Of a stretch of DNA of 64,000 nucleotides, positions 1 to 12,439 are shown in pieces. The position numbers were made by a program, and so were the translations under genes. Under the pieces are notes generated by a model. The model searched no databases. It saw only the letters and a program-made list of their open reading frames with translations, and was not told where the DNA came from. The DNA is from Saksenaea vasiformis B4078 (Eukaryota; Mucoromycota; Mucoromycetes; Mucorales; Saksenaeaceae). Positions within the stretch are counted from its first letter, which is position 1, and every line of letters begins with the position of its first letter. The stretch spans positions 305,381-369,380 of the forward strand of contig JNDT01002371.1 of assembly GCA_000697055.1 (NCBI GenBank), written 5' to 3'.

Positions 1-1
1 T

Positions 2-523
2 CAAGGTGACTTGGACGATCGTGTCCGATGGATTGCCACCCAACTGAACTTGACTGCTATTATCTGGAACCTCGATACCGATGACTGGGCTGCCAATGTT
101 ATGCCCGGTGTGACGGAGCAGACTGTTAACCAGCACTACTTGGATTTCATTGAGATGGGCAAGAATGGCACTTTCAAGACTGACGGCAACATCGTTTTGG
201 CTCACGAGATCAACAACATGACCATGTCTTTCGCTCTTAAGCACTACCCTGAGATCAAGAAGGCTTACAAGCATGTTGTCGATGTTGCCACCTGTATGAA
301 CATCACCCACCCTTACCTTGAGAACAATGTTGCTTTCCCTGACTTTGCCACCGCCACTAACGGCGGCTCTAGCTCTGGCTCTGGCTCTGGCTCTGCTTCT
401 GGCTCTGGTTCCGGTAACTCTGGTTCCGCTTCCCAGAACAAGCCCGAAAACGGCGCCGCCTCCGTCGCCCTCAATGGACCTTTGTTCCTTGCCGCTTTGC
501 TCGGTCTTTTGGTTCTTGTGTAA
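2..523 (+). CDS. Chitin deacetylase, C-terminal part (5' end outside window)
   Basis: The reading frame is open from the window edge and ends at a TAA at 521-523. It encodes the end of a NodB/CE4 polysaccharide deacetylase, which removes acetyl groups from chitin to give chitosan at the cell wall. The stretch DDRVRWIATQL followed by IIWNLDTDDW is typical of the last strands of the fungal chitin deacetylase fold, and LAHEINNMT fits the late His-containing motif. After the catalytic domain comes a Ser/Gly linker (GSSSGSGSGSASGSGSG) and a terminal hydrophobic run (GPLFLAALLGLLVLV), which together suggest a GPI-anchored wall or membrane protein. The N-terminal motifs and signal peptide lie upstream of the window. 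Confidence 0.88.
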   Translation, partial: QGDLDDRVRWIATQLNLTAIIWNLDTDDWAANVMPGVTEQTVNQHYLDFIEMGKNGTFKTDGNIVLAHEINNMTMSFALKHYPEIKKAYKHVVDVATCMNITHPYLENNVAFPDFATATNGGSSSGSGSGSASGSGSGNSGSASQNKPENGAASVALNGPLFLAALLGLLVLV

Positions 524-1625
524 ACAGTAGTAGCATTTAACGATCGAAAATAATACATGTGACACTTTCCTCCCCTTATTACCCCTTCATTATTTCGCCG
601 CCTAACGGTTTTTCTATAGACTTATGTATTTGTATCTGCACAGAAAATATGTAACATCGACTGTTGCAAATTATTATTAGTACCACATGGTGCGAACACA
701 CCAGTTTCCTATCCACAAATAGGTGCTGCGATTGCATCAATTTTCAATTGTCTTTACGAGGCAGATATCTCCACTGAACTACATTTTTGTCGATGTTTGA
801 GACAGTGAATAAGTGTCAGTGCATATGTTGCTAGTTTCCATTAAGGACAGTAGATACGGAACTGAAGCCAACGTAGATCCATATACTGGCAAAATTAATT
901 CCTTAAATGGTGGCAATATCGACCGAAAACCGACATAGGAGCAAACGAGAGATCATCGTGTTAACATGCTAACCATTCAAGGATTTTACATCGGAAGATA
1001 ACGGCTCTATACACATTATTGAATTTCGACTTTGGGCTCGTAGTTCATGTGTAGAAATCACCTTTAACGATGGTTTCGGAATATCAACTTCCCTACCTGG
1101 TGTTCAATAATGCGGTAGATTCCGTATTACTTTATCTATGGTTCTCGATAAGTAGACGAAAACCGTGCATCGACCAATGATCAAGGACTACAGAGCAAGG
1201 GTAAAATAAATAAATTACAGTTACTTTAGAGCAGTGTCTTCGACACTGAACGTTTTAACAAGCATTATATAAGCTACAGCGATAAGCACATACACTGCGG
1301 GCAAGGAAGTGTGCATATAGTTGAACAAGCTTCGCATAACCTGATTACGCGTCAATGTCCGAACAATGTGTCCTATGGGCAGCCTCTTACTTGATATTAA
1401 GAAAAAATAGGAAGCATTGTATGTGATGTTTGTCACTTCCAGTTTTGGAACCGTTTCAGTAGCGCGTACGCTCTCCATAAGCTTCGATAACAGCCTTACA
1501 TGTATCCAACGTTGATGTCACGAACACTTTGTGGAATGACATGCCATTCTTCCAGCAAAGTGGTTTATAACAGCTCTGAGCTATGACGTAGATGTCTCTG
1601 CTTTGACTGTCGACGTCCCACCTCA
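524..1625. other. Intergenic, no gene recognised
   Basis: AT-rich sequence with only short frames. A minus-strand frame at 1221-1478 has no recognisable motif. I see no RNA gene or repeat here. Confidence 0.5.
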
Positions 1626-1629
1626 TCAT

Positions 1630-2110
1630 TCACTGGTACTCGATAGGGATTTAAGTCCAGGCTGGCAAAGCGGAGATGCGATTCTTGGACTCCCAATCTC
1701 TTGTCCCTTTGCTCGTATGGCGTGGCCAGTTATTCTTCTGGAGGAGACAACCTTTTCCTTTGTTCTTTCCTGAGGTAGAGGAGCAGCTTTTTGTTCAAAA
1801 GGCTGATGCATTCATCACCGCTGCTTGAATAAGCCCAACTCCACTTTGCATTAAAGCAGTCTCGTACCATCACTGAACCCCCTCTTCTCCGATAAGACAC
1901 GTTGTTTCTTTGGTGTGCTGTTCCATAACTTCCTCTCCATCCTTCCAAAGAATGCTCTTTTTGTCATCATTACATCATGACGAGCAATCTGGACTCATCA
2001 GACCAGATTACCTTGTCCCGCCGATCCCTTTGTCTAATGGACGTGCTCCATTGCCCACGACAGCCGTTTCTCTTATTCGGTTTTAGGCTTTCACGTCATG
2101 TTCGAAATAT
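1630..2110 (-). pseudogene. Decayed Tc1/mariner-like transposase
   Basis: Read on the minus strand, broken frames give pieces in the order expected of a Tc1-type DDE transposase. They are DKVIWSDES (the strand around a catalytic Asp), then RRGGSVMVRDCFNAK (cf. GGGSVMVWGCF), then NNWPRHTSKGTRDW (cf. DNDPKHTSKxVKxW), then a damaged copy of the PAQSPDLNPIE motif. The pieces are spread over different frames with stops between them. No N-terminal HTH domain or inverted repeats were found next to it. This is an inactive fragment. Confidence 0.7.
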
Positions 2111-3544
2111 ATGTAAGTAATAGAAAACAACTTATATTGATGGGAGGGAAAATTGATACAAAGTTTTTGAGATATTAAGCTATAGTTTGCGGAGTCTGTT
2201 CAACTGTATGCACGCTTTCTTCCTCGCAGTGTATACTGCCCGTGGCAATAAGCCTATATGATTATAAGATAATATAATGTGGGAGAGGTATCGAAAAGCA
2301 AAAAGAAATCCCAGTCGATTTATACAGACGAAGCCAGGAAACTGACAATGAGGCGGAAGAGCTTAACTTCGAGGGATACCATACGTATATAAACGAATGC
2401 GTCCGAAAACTCAATGTGAGTTCGGTAAACGACAGCTACATTGAGTCTTTTTACACCTAATGTGCTTGATATAGGTTGTGGAAATTTTCTCTGGGGTCCA
2501 TGCGCCAGACGCCACTGACCGTCGATTCGCAGTGTTAACGGGTGTCCTCTACCCATTGTGAGCTTATTTTATAATAATTCGGTATACGTAGATCATTAAT
2601 GCAAGGACGTCGTCATAGTATTTCCAAGATATTTCCTAACCGGGGTTACGACATTGACGCAAGCGAACCAAACTATAACCATCGTTGCTTATGGCCGTGC
2701 ATTGAAGCGGTCATTGAAAGTCTCCACAATCGATGCCGTGAAGAGGTCGCACTTCGAGCACCTTTCGCGGCCCAGCACAAGCGCCAGTGCCGAGCGTGCG
2801 CCGATTGACGCGTGCATTGATGCTGGCCATCTTGCACTGCTGAATAAGCAGGCCGACTATAAAGAGATATCGAAACTCTTTTCGACAAGCACAGGTACCA
2901 GGTCAGATGATTAAACGTGCTCTTTTGTCGTCTGTACAATTTTTTTTTTACTTCTTTTTACTTTCTACATCTTCACTTTTATAAAACAGATCTGCCTATC
3001 GTCTCAACATAAATAAGCATTTTACGAATTAATAAAACGCCCGTGTCTGTAACACTAAAGATCACGGCGCTATGCCGAAAAGTGTCACTTCAGTTCGAGT
3101 ATGCCAAGGACGTGCTATTCTGTCTCCTCAGTGCAAAAATAAAGTTTAATGATGATTCTACGAGCAGTAATTGTAAACACTGTCAAGCCGCGTAGATCAC
3201 GCAAAATGAGAAGGATAGACGCCCCTAAATACCCGTCGCATCCTGAAATCGTCTTATGGCGTACTTCATTTCTTTCATATCATGTTCATTCAGTTGCATG
3301 AGTAATGGACTTCTTCTTCTCCCGCAAGTATATTTTTTATAAACGCAAGTCTCCCGTCATGGGTGCATTGAAAGCGCCAACCAAAAGTTGAACCCGCGCA
3401 AATCAGCTGTCGTTAAAAGAAATGGGGAAGCGTTAGTGTGACAGACAATCCAGGCTAAACGTTTGCCCTTTTCCTGAATTTGATTTGCCGACAACTGCAG
3501 TTCAAAGGTGCAGAGCTTCCTTTCGATAAGGGTCTTCACTTGTT
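2111..3544. other. Intergenic; one unassigned open frame
   Basis: Mostly non-coding. A plus-strand frame at 2654-2914 has fairly coding-like composition (for example STIDAVKRSHFEHL and ACIDAGHLALLNKQ) but no start context or family that I recognise, and the opposite strand is also open there. It could be a gene fragment or chance. Confidence 0.4.
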
Positions 3545-5272
3545 ATGCCACAAAACGTTCCCCAAGAAGGCAAGTGGTTTGCAGTAAATATGCACGCGAA
3601 TTTTTTCTCACGGATGTTATTAGAGCAACCTATTCTTGAAAAACTTCTCAATATTCGTAACAGGCTCTCTGTATTGAAAAGAGACCGTTCAACCTATCTG
3701 CAGGCCACCGATGTCATGCCCTTGCGGTTGGAAACCGAGGAAGAAATTAAACGGCTGAGCGAATTACGTGGTGGCGTGCTTATTACGGAGGAAACGCAAC
3801 TTAATCGAACAGACGATGTCCTAGACGAAGTATGCCAAATGCTAAGTCTCTGTTTTCTTTGCTTGGGGAAAACCAGGGAGAGTACGTAAATATCGAAACA
3901 GACAAAATGGTACTAATTCTTTTTGCAAAGGTCCTGCGGTTTATTCCCAAGTTGTTGCAATCAAGGTAAATGAAACATTCCAAAAGTTAATCATGCTTAA
4001 ATCGCATTCAGCACTGCTTTGATCGCTTGGACGAGTTCGGGATTTATGCCGAAGAGTTTCTGGAACCATATGCGAAGAAGCTAAAGGACATTGAACAAAT
4101 CATAAAAATAGACGAGAGAAACCAAGCACTACCAGAAGCCGTTATGCAGATACTGAAGTACAAATTCCTTCAGTGCAGTAAGTGCTCGAACACGTGGCAT
4201 AGGGGGGCAAAATTATTTACAATCTGCAGGAAAGATCTACGATAGACTGCTTAACGCGATCCACGAAGTTTCTTCCGAACTGTAAATGTTTTGTTACGAA
4301 TTCTGCTAGATACTCATAGTCAACCTAGTCTTCCTATCCGCAACCGATTATTACGGATCCGCCGTCAACTGATCATCATCGCCTGCAAAAGTGAATTTAA
4401 ACCTGAGGATATCTTTCCATTCCAGGAAGAAATACGAGAAATCGATAGCAAACGTGTGGACGGAAAATTTGTTACGCAGGATGGAAGTATCCCTCCAGGC
4501 CAGGCTGTGCTTGTAGGTTTACTAGACCAGACTTATGCCTTTGCGCATGATTTGGTCATTGCTACACAGCCAAATTTTTCGCCTGCATTACAAACACTGC
4601 GTGAACGACTGGTGGAAATAAAGCAACAACTCGAGCGATTGGAACTTACACACAAGTGGACATTACGCCAAACGGATCTTTTCAGCTATCAACATCAACT
4701 ACATGATATTGTGAAAATGAGACAAGGTGACGATAACCCCGATCCACAAGTACGAGGAAAATTCGTAGATGAGCATGGTCAAGCTCCAGAAGGCCAAACG
4801 GTACTCAATTTCCTGCTACACAAGTGCTATCGCATGGTGTTGATCTTATTGATCGAAAGTGTACCTGTCAGCGAAGCACTCACGCCAATATACAACCAGT
4901 TGACGTCTGTACGTCAATGTTTGATGGCAGTAAAAGAAATTGGTGCTCCATGCTCACCGGAAGAGTTATATCCGTGAGTTGCATTTATAGAAGGAGTTTT
5001 GGGCAGCATTTTGACTCGACTTCCGTAGATATCAAATGAAGTTGGCGAGCATAGATCAATTGCGCAAGGATGGAAAGTTTTATGATGACCGAGGTCATAT
5101 TCCTGAAGGTAAAGTTCGGTATTGATTTCACGTAAGTTGTTAACATAATGCTGCTTTAGGTCAAGCTTTATGCGTAAGTACTTTAGAAGAGTGCTACCAT
5201 ATCTTAGATGAATTACGTGAAGAAGAGGACTCAAAATCCGAGAAAGAAACTGAAGTTGCAGCTACTAGTTAA
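3545..5272 (+). CDS. DUF2408 / UPF0662 family protein (yeast YPL260W type)
   Basis: A multi-exon gene. The exons carry repeated segments of the type 'LxxIRxxLxxLK...', a glutamate/aspartate-rich centre, and the twice-used motif DGKFVTQDGSIPPGQ / RGKFVDEHGQAPEGQ, with a third copy DGKFYDDRGHIPEGQ near the end. This layout matches the fungal DUF2408 (UPF0662) proteins, whose biochemical role is not well defined. Exon pieces in order: 3545-about 3830, about 4017-4180, 4231-4280 region, 4291-4975, 5028-5110 and 5159-5272. The C-terminus is acidic and ends EKETEVAATS followed by TAA at 5270-5272. The start at 3545 is the first Met of the open frame; a short upstream exon is possible. It follows a long gene-poor stretch and is transcribed in the same direction as the small secreted protein gene downstream. 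Confidence 0.8.
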
Positions 5273-5309
5273 GATATTACCACGACTTAATTGTAACGCA
5301 TATTTGTAA

Positions 5310-5336
5310 ACAAGAAAAAGAAAAAGAAAAAGAGAG
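5310..5336. repeat. Short purine (AAGAAA)n tract
   Basis: A run of about four AAAAAG units directly after the DUF2408 stop codon, in the 3' untranslated region. It is a simple repeat with no further structure seen. Confidence 0.7.
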
Positions 5337-5516
5337 ACGCAGCTTGAAAACAAGTTATCGTCATTACAGTTTTATAGTGGAACCTCTGCTGTGTGTGTCA
5401 AAGGTTTAGTTGTGAGCATACCAGCGGAGAGAATGCTGATTGGCATGATGGCCAGTTTTCAAACTTGTATAAAAACAGAAGATGTAATCTTTATTTTTGC
5501 TCATTTTTCTCTCCAT

Positions 5517-6206
5517 ATGCGTCCCATTATCGTATTTTTAGTGATATGCGCAGTTTGGTGTGCCACAGTTCAGGCCTCCACGAAAACAGGTATAGTCTCC
5601 CTAAAATAAAAGAGACGTTCAGTTTACCTTGCTTCTGGGCAGTGACTATGTACACGACCGTGACAACCACAAGATATCGCGATGGTAAAGCATTTCTTCG
5701 GATCTAAGTCTTGATGAATCTATCTCTTTTTTGTTGCTTCTTTAGAAATAGAGAACGAGATTGAATCGTCACGGACATCCCCTACATCCACAATGAATAC
5801 TCCAAAGACGACAAATATGATGGAGACACCACCCAGCAGTATAGTGGATATCAGTGCTACAACCGGAAAGATCCCGGAAACGACTGCAAGAGAGGATCCA
5901 AACCGAGACATGCCAAATCTAACCAAAAGCTGGGGAACCATCCCCCAAAGCAGAATGGGCAGCTCTGCATCTTTTAGCATGTCTAGTAGCGGAATGATCA
6001 TTGAGGGCTTGAATACCGGTTTTACATTTAGTCCGATCACACTTGCACCAGAGAGCACCCGCCCTCTTCTTCCAGAATCATCTGTTCGTGCTTTAACGGC
6101 TGGTGCAAAGCATCCCGATTCCTCGGCTCAAACCTATCAGAATCCTTTCCGAACGATAATGCTAAACTTGGCTTTGTTTTTATTGGCCATGTACGTTCAT
6201 TTTTGA
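5517..6206 (+). CDS. Small secreted Ser/Thr-rich protein, probably GPI-anchored
   Basis: The start ATG at 5517 opens a clear signal peptide (MRPIIVFLVICAVWCATVQA). Splicing 5517 to about 5588, then 5635-5684, then about 5746-6206 keeps one frame. The mature part is about 150 residues, rich in Ser, Thr and Pro with no domain I recognise. It ends in a hydrophobic tail (TIMLNLALFLLAMYVHF) preceded by polar residues, the layout of a GPI attachment signal. A wall or plasma-membrane mannoprotein is the simplest inference. The minus strand is also open across 5720-6058, but that frame lacks splice support and family features. Probably lineage-restricted. Confidence 0.7.
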
Positions 6207-6399
6207 TCGAGACACGCTGTTGTAAAGTATCTGCGAAAATAAAAATAAAAATAATCATAAAATGTAAAAAAAATCTTTGCGCTTGGTAATGCACTTGCGT
6301 GCCTGAACGTCAGCAGACATGTAAGTTACGACCTTCTGCCATAATCGATGGACACTGTGAGACTATTTGCGGGTTCGACGTCTCTAGAATTCTGATCAC
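6207..6399. other. Intergenic
   Basis: AT-rich 3' flank of the secreted-protein gene with an (AAAAT)n stretch near 6238-6262. No gene seen. Confidence 0.5.
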
Positions 6400-6860
6400 C
6401 TCAACAATTAAGTTGCTTGCGGCTAGTAGTCTTCGGATGAACGTCCTTGTTACCGACCATTGCAGCTGATTGTATATCGATCATGTTCTTTGCCTTGGGT
6501 TCTCTCACAGGGGCATGATGGTGTTAACATGGTTTTCTCCAAGGCAAAAGCCATAGTCATTTACAAGATATTGTATCTTTCTGGATCCCCTTTGTGGTAC
6601 AACTGCTCTGCAATAAACTCTCTACTACTTCAGTTATAACAGCTAAAGGGTTCTCATCAATTTAATTTAAAAAAATGTTTATACTCTTCTCCGAGAATAC
6701 GATGCCGACCTGATTTTTTCTTCCTTTCGAAAATGCTATTGGGATCTTCATAATAACGCCTGACCCATCGCTGGGCTGTTCGAACATGAATGCCTAGTCG
6801 TTTTGCGGCAGCAGAAGCACTTAAGCATGTACTAAAACAATAAATGAAGAAATATAGTCC
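6400..6860 (-). pseudogene. Tc1-like transposase fragment, N-terminal HTH part
   Basis: On the minus strand the peptide SASAAAKRLGIHVRTAQRWV, continuing RRYYEDPNSIFERKKKSGR, is the helix-turn-helix of a Tc1/IS630-type transposase. The frame runs on as IDENPLAVITEVVESLLQ, also typical of the linker in these transposases. It then breaks up near 6600, and no DDE catalytic core follows. No inverted repeats were found. This fragment differs from the one at 1630-2110, which holds the catalytic part, so the two are not one interrupted copy. Confidence 0.7.
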
Positions 6861-7308
6861 TCTCATCATCAGATAAGATGTGTATCGTCGCCTATTGCAT
6901 AACTCCATATCAGCATCTTCACTATTTCTTTCATTGTTGTGGTTGCAGGATTCCAGTCAAGAGCTTACCCCGTGACACTGTGCTGTTATGAGCCACAACA
7001 TGTCTGCTTAGCTATCTCATCCTCTTTTGGAAAATTGAACAGTTTGATTCCATTACTCTCACTGTCGTAATGAGAGAGACATAAAGCTAGTTTTTTAGAA
7101 CTGTATTAATGATCTAGATATCGATACGTGATTACTGAGGCAGTGATCATTAAAATGACCCTGCATATAAGAAATAGTAAAGTCCTTCTGGATATTTCTG
7201 GAATCAGAGGTTCTGCAGAAGAGACAGGTATGGACATCGTCACATTATACGAGACGCGTTGATAAATTGGAACGGTAATATATCAATGTTTTATGTTTTA
7301 TGAATAAT
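6861..7308. other. Intergenic, 3' flank of the flippase gene
   Basis: No coding potential recognised. It separates the transposase fragment from the convergent end of the P4-ATPase gene. Confidence 0.5.
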
Positions 7309-10300
7309 TTACAACTGCTTGTTCTCCTTTTTGTTGCGCTTGTCAGCCAGTTCTGCATGCCGCACAGCAGCCACCACGTCTGGAAACCACCACTGACGTA
7401 CAAATGTTACCGTAAAGCGTGGTAAGAAGGCCACAACAATCGCCAAAAAGAAAGTCATCCAAAAAGACCATCCTCCAAATACCATAGGGGCGATTCCATG
7501 AATGGTCGTTTGAAATAAGCCATAAATGACCACCCATAGAAATGCCACAAGGATTTCAACGAAAACAAAGAAGAATTGGAACCAAGTCCAATAATAAGTA
7601 TTAAAACCTGGCATAACGTTGGCCAGGAAAATACAGGTAATTGCAACCGAAGTGGAATATTGTAGCATTGATTCGGGATGCCCGTTGGGGTTCGGATCGC
7701 TACGATAAAGGAAGTAGAATGCGTAAAACACCACCAAAGATTGCCATACACCATCTGCAAAATATATCCAGAAACGGAACTTGGTATACAGGCAGCGTTC
7801 AATACCGACTTCGTACGATTGAGGATATCGAATTAAGTAAGGTGCTGTGATGTCCTGATCTGTCGCTCCAAGAACAACCACTGGCGCCACGGTAAAGATA
7901 ACGTTGTAAAGTTGAAGAAAAGAATAGTCGTAAAAAATATTCCCGGAGAAACGGCTGTAAATCTGGTACCATAGGGACGGAAATACCCAGAAAACATTCT
8001 TAAAGAAAAAGTTGAGGATCATTTCAGAGATACGTTCGTAACTCCAATGACCTTGCACCAATAAAAGCTTGCGGAGAAAACGGAATTGACTAATGGCATA
8101 GTCTGCGGCCATTGAAGCCTGCACTCCTTCTTTACCCGCTATCCCGATACCGACATTAGCTGCTTGAATCATGCTCACGTCGTTGGCACCATCACCCACG
8201 GCAAGTGTGACAGCGCCCACTCCATTCTTCACCAGTTCAACCACGAGAGCTTTCTGCAGAGGGCTAACTCGACAACAAACAACGCTTTTACATAACAGTC
8301 CAGCATCCAGTAATTTGGATTTGATTTCCTCGTTTTGGAACACTAACGTCAATGCCGCACCTTCGATAATCAACGCATTCTCCTCTGTGTAAACAAGTTG
8401 TTCAATCATGTTGTCCAAATCGTGGCGGACTTGTTCTTCGTTTGCTCCACGGATTACCCAGAGTTTCATACTGGAATCCAGCAATTTGCTCGCATAACCA
8501 ATATTGATGGCCGTCTCCAGCTTATCACCCGTTAATACCCAAACCTTGATTCCTGCGCGGCGTAGGTCCTCGATACACTGTGGTACTCCTTCCTGAAGCT
8601 TGTCTTCTATTCCAGTTGCGCCCAAAAGTTTAAGATCCCGTTCGATCTTATCCTGTATTGCATCTATCTTTTGCGCCCGATTTTCTATCGCTGTACTCGC
8701 CTCTTCCGCTTCCAGATTCCATGACTGATACTCAGCTTCGTCCAGCGTGCGCCAAGCTAACATTAATGTTCGTAAGCCGTTATTCGAAAATACTTCAATA
8801 TCTTTCTGCGTTGGCTCTGGATGTTCATGTTTTTCCAACCGCTCTAATATCACATTATCGGCGCCTTTACAGTAAAGAACAATGTCATTCCAAGGTGCGG
8901 GTCGTCGCAGAATAACACTCATCCGTTTACGGGTGGAGTTAAATTCTAACACATTGAGTAACTCGAAAGTGTAATCGTCTCCCAAGATATTGACGGACAG
9001 TATTCTACCTCGACGACCGGTAAAACAGAACCCGACATTTCTAGCAGCAGCCACCAAGGCAGCTTCGTCCGGCGATTCAGCCTTGTATTCAATCTGTTCT
9101 TTGACGGTATGGTCGACTAGACTTGATCTACTCGTATTCGTGATGAACTCAAACTCATCGCCACGACTACGCCGTTTTCCTGTTTTCTTGTTCTTCAGAT
9201 GCTTTTTCAACCTCTTTTTCTGTTCGCGAATCGCTTCCCGGAAGTTAACTGACTTTTCTTCAATTTCTACACTGTTATCTAATACTTGAGGTGTGCTATC
9301 TGCCGACTGTTCCTGCATTGATTCTTCCACAAGTACTTTTCCGTCCTTTCCAATTTTTTCGACGACGACCGTGTGACATAATGCTAGGACCATGAAGAAC
9401 TCTTTCATCGTGCACCGTCGTTGTGGATGCTGAAGATCGGCAAAGACACGGGGGTCCGCAAATGATAACTTTTTCGGATCTAAACTAGAATAGCGAGGTT
9501 CAAAAGTGGAACGAAGGGCATTTTCATATTCCTGAAAAATCGCTAATCGTTGTTTATCGTCCTCCACATCGGCCGTATCTTCCTCTTGATCTTCCGTTTG
9601 CCCATTTTCTTTTCGCAAACGCGCTCCTTTTTCTCCTTCTGATTCTGGTGCAAACCCGTTGTCTCCATAACGCTGCCCGCCGATTGAGCATTCACGAAAT
9701 TCCATAATATTTCTGGTAAGAGTCCCTGTCTTGTCGGAAAACATATACTCCACTTGACCCAGGTCATCCGATAAATTCCACTAATATTCAATGAGCAAGG
9801 AATTCAAAAGGATACGACGTACGCTTTTGGGAATACAAGGCTGTTTCATTGTGTCATCCCACATGTCGCGGTCGTTCCAAATAAAATAAGCCTATATAAA
9901 ATCACGTCAGTCGTTGCCGTTTAGATTACGTTCCACAAGGAATAACCTGAAATGTTTTCACGAATTCAATTGAAACATAGAGTGAAATAGGGATGATGTT
10001 TTGGAAGATAATCAAGCTCGCCCTGTACCACATTTTGTTGTCTTAGTGATCGCCCGTTTTCGTTATGATAACGCTTACCAAAAATTAGTGAACCCAACAA
10101 AGGCCGGTGATCCCGACTGCTGCGAATAGAGTTCTGATGCAGGAGATTGATCATCCCATCGTTTCATGAGGCCACCCATGGCAGCACAAATAAAACACAG
10201 GATAAACAATACAACAAATGCGATAAGAATCTAAGTATTGTTTATGTTAACCCTGCTTCGGTGTCTTTGTCGGGAAATTAACCTCTTGGTTCATCTCCTT

Positions 10301-11341
10301 CTCAATTCGGCTGCGTTTACTTGGAGTTTCACCTGAGTTCAGCATGATCTTCGAATCTGTTCCAGTAAAAAGCACAAGCGCAATGGCCCACTTTGTACGA
10401 ATCACATGTCCCCGCAACAGCATATTATCGATCGTTACTGGTATCTTAGTTTTCTCCTTCCACGAAGTTCCAGACGTTTCGAGCAGCGCAAGTGTACCGT
10501 CGAAGGAATACAGATCAGGACTGGGTGCACCGGACTCGACGTAAAAGTGACAGTTAAAGCAGTCGGTACCGGATTGTATATGCGTTAGTTCGGGAATACC
10601 TTGCCGAGGCTTTAGATTGGTTTCCCCGTCGAGATCTTTAGTCTCGACATAACATACACCCGTTTCCTCCGAACTTGACAGCAATACAGCATCGGCCGGA
10701 CAACTTTCACCATTTCGCAGTAAAATAAAGTCGCCTACACGTATATCCATCGACAACGACTGCTTAAACACTCCAAGCGCACTGTCGTCATCGTTGTCAC
10801 GCGTGGTGGCGACTGCCGCTGGATGATTTTTGTTCTCGTAGCCTATCAATGTATGTGTGACAGTGTTGTTAAACCGTGCGTCAACTTTGTGCCTCTGATA
10901 ATCCTCGAAGCCGTCTTTAATCGCAGTGACACCAACAACAACACAGATGGGTAGCAATGTAAGGACGGGAGACCTGACACCGAAATACGGCAGCATCTGC
11001 AAAATGGCCATTCCAAGAAAGTACAGGTTTGCCGCTCGTCGAAATTGCTCAAAGAGATTCTTTGGAACGAAGCTCAAAAGGGTATATTTTGACGTTCTGA
11101 TCTTATTGCTCACATAGGTACGCTTCGGTTGTCCTCGCTGGTTGATCTCGTAAGTTGGCAATGGTAAATTCACAAATACTCGGCGGCCCCCTGTGGGTAC
11201 CTGCCGCAGTTTGACCGTTGTGTTCGAGCGACGAAGAGGGCCTGTTCGGTGAGGTGGGACCTCTTCGTATAACTCGTCTTTGCCTAGTTCCCGGTCGATT
11301 TCTCGTTTACGCCATCGCCAGAAATGATACCAAATTTTCAT
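7309..11341 (-). CDS. Dnf-type phospholipid flippase (P4-ATPase)
   Basis: A P-type ATPase that moves phospholipids from the outer to the inner membrane leaflet. Five exons on the minus strand keep frame: 11341-10283, 10230-10079, 10022-9947, 9891-9823 and 9780-7309, giving about 1,275 residues, normal for the family. Motifs in order: KIRTSKYTLLSFVPKNLFEQF near the N-terminus, the actuator DGET (DLDGETNLK), the P4-type PISL sequence in exon 3 (NIIPISLYVS), the phosphorylation site DKTGTLT at the start of exon 5, KGADNVILERL in the nucleotide domain, the hinge VGDGANDVSMI, then six C-terminal membrane segments. PISL plus the long N-terminal leader (RREIDRELGKDEL type) point to the Dnf1/Dnf2 class, not Drs2 or Neo1. 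Such flippases normally need a Cdc50/Lem3 partner, which is not in this window. The gene converges on the Tc1 fragment. Confidence 0.93.
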
Positions 11342-12439
11342 CCTTTTCGCATAGATTTGGAAAACAAAGAAGTGAGGGAAAAAGGGAAGGTCGAGAAAAA
11401 AGAAGAGTCGGGGTTATATTGTATCGATCGTCTATGGATAACATATATCCTCGTTTCCCGAGGTTGTCTCGCCTTGTGATCCGCGTAGTACGTAGAATGC
11501 CTGTTTCCAACGATACTATAAATGGTTGACAGTAGTAGCAATCTACTTTGCTGTCATCGTTATCTCCCGTAAACACCCGCGTTTTTCACTCCACTGGACG
11601 TCGGCACCTAGACTAGTGCTGAGCAGGATGAATATAAAAAAGAAAACAGAGAAAGTTATTAAAAGCCCTTGTGTTTATATTTTCCTGTGCCTTTTTGTAT
11701 ACAGTTCATATGGTCTAAAAAAAAAAGATGTCCAACCTGTTCAGCTGACAGTCAAGTATATTATTAGTTACTAACCGTCAACGTAATGTCACATTTCGTC
11801 GTACGTGGCTTCACCAATAGCAAAACATGCATAAACGCTAGAGTTCCCACCTAGAAATATCAACATGTTCCTGTCCGTGATCAAACAGTGAGCTCTAGTT
11901 GCTTACGCTTGGCCGCGAGACCTGATGCACTTTGAAGCCCTATGATCTCCAATCAGTTATGCCGACATTGGGATGTTTATCTGCAGTGGGAGCGCGTTAT
12001 ATGTACTCCTAGTGAGCAGAAAAGTTTGGTACCATACCTGAGGAATACAATCAGATCGAACTGGAAGACCACCACATAAGTTACCGTTTCTATCGTATTA
12101 TTTCTGTGAACATCGAAGGAAGTTTACCAAGTGGAGTGTCCAGATAAAAGTTTATGAACATCTTTTTTTACCGGGCTGTACCGGCGCATACAGCCGATGC
12201 TCTTTTAGTTAGTACGTATTAATAGAAATGACTTTATTGTATTCCCTGCAGCCGTTTCAAGCTTATGTCAGAGCAAAGAGCCTTTTCCGAAAACGTCGTA
12301 ACACTTTGGATCTGGAGTTTAAACTGGATGCGCATCTTGATTTGCTACTTTGAAAGAAGCTGCTTTTCCCACAAAAATGGAAATCGATGTTTTTGATATT
12401 TACGACGTCGTCTAATCGTCGCGAGCTTCTGTTGCTCGG
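11342..12439. other. Intergenic between flippase and Fanzor relic
   Basis: About 1.1 kb, AT-rich. The part next to 11341 is the likely flippase promoter and 5' UTR. No gene or RNA was recognised. Confidence 0.5.

Noticed and set aside
313..558. Minus-strand frame rich in Glu-Pro repeats
   Set aside because: It is the exact reverse of the Ser/Gly linker of the chitin deacetylase; the repeat is created by the opposite-strand codons.
5720..6058. Minus-strand 112-codon frame with hydrophobic stretches
   Set aside because: It is opposite the Ser/Thr-rich exon of the secreted-protein gene, where the plus strand has signal peptide, introns and GPI tail.
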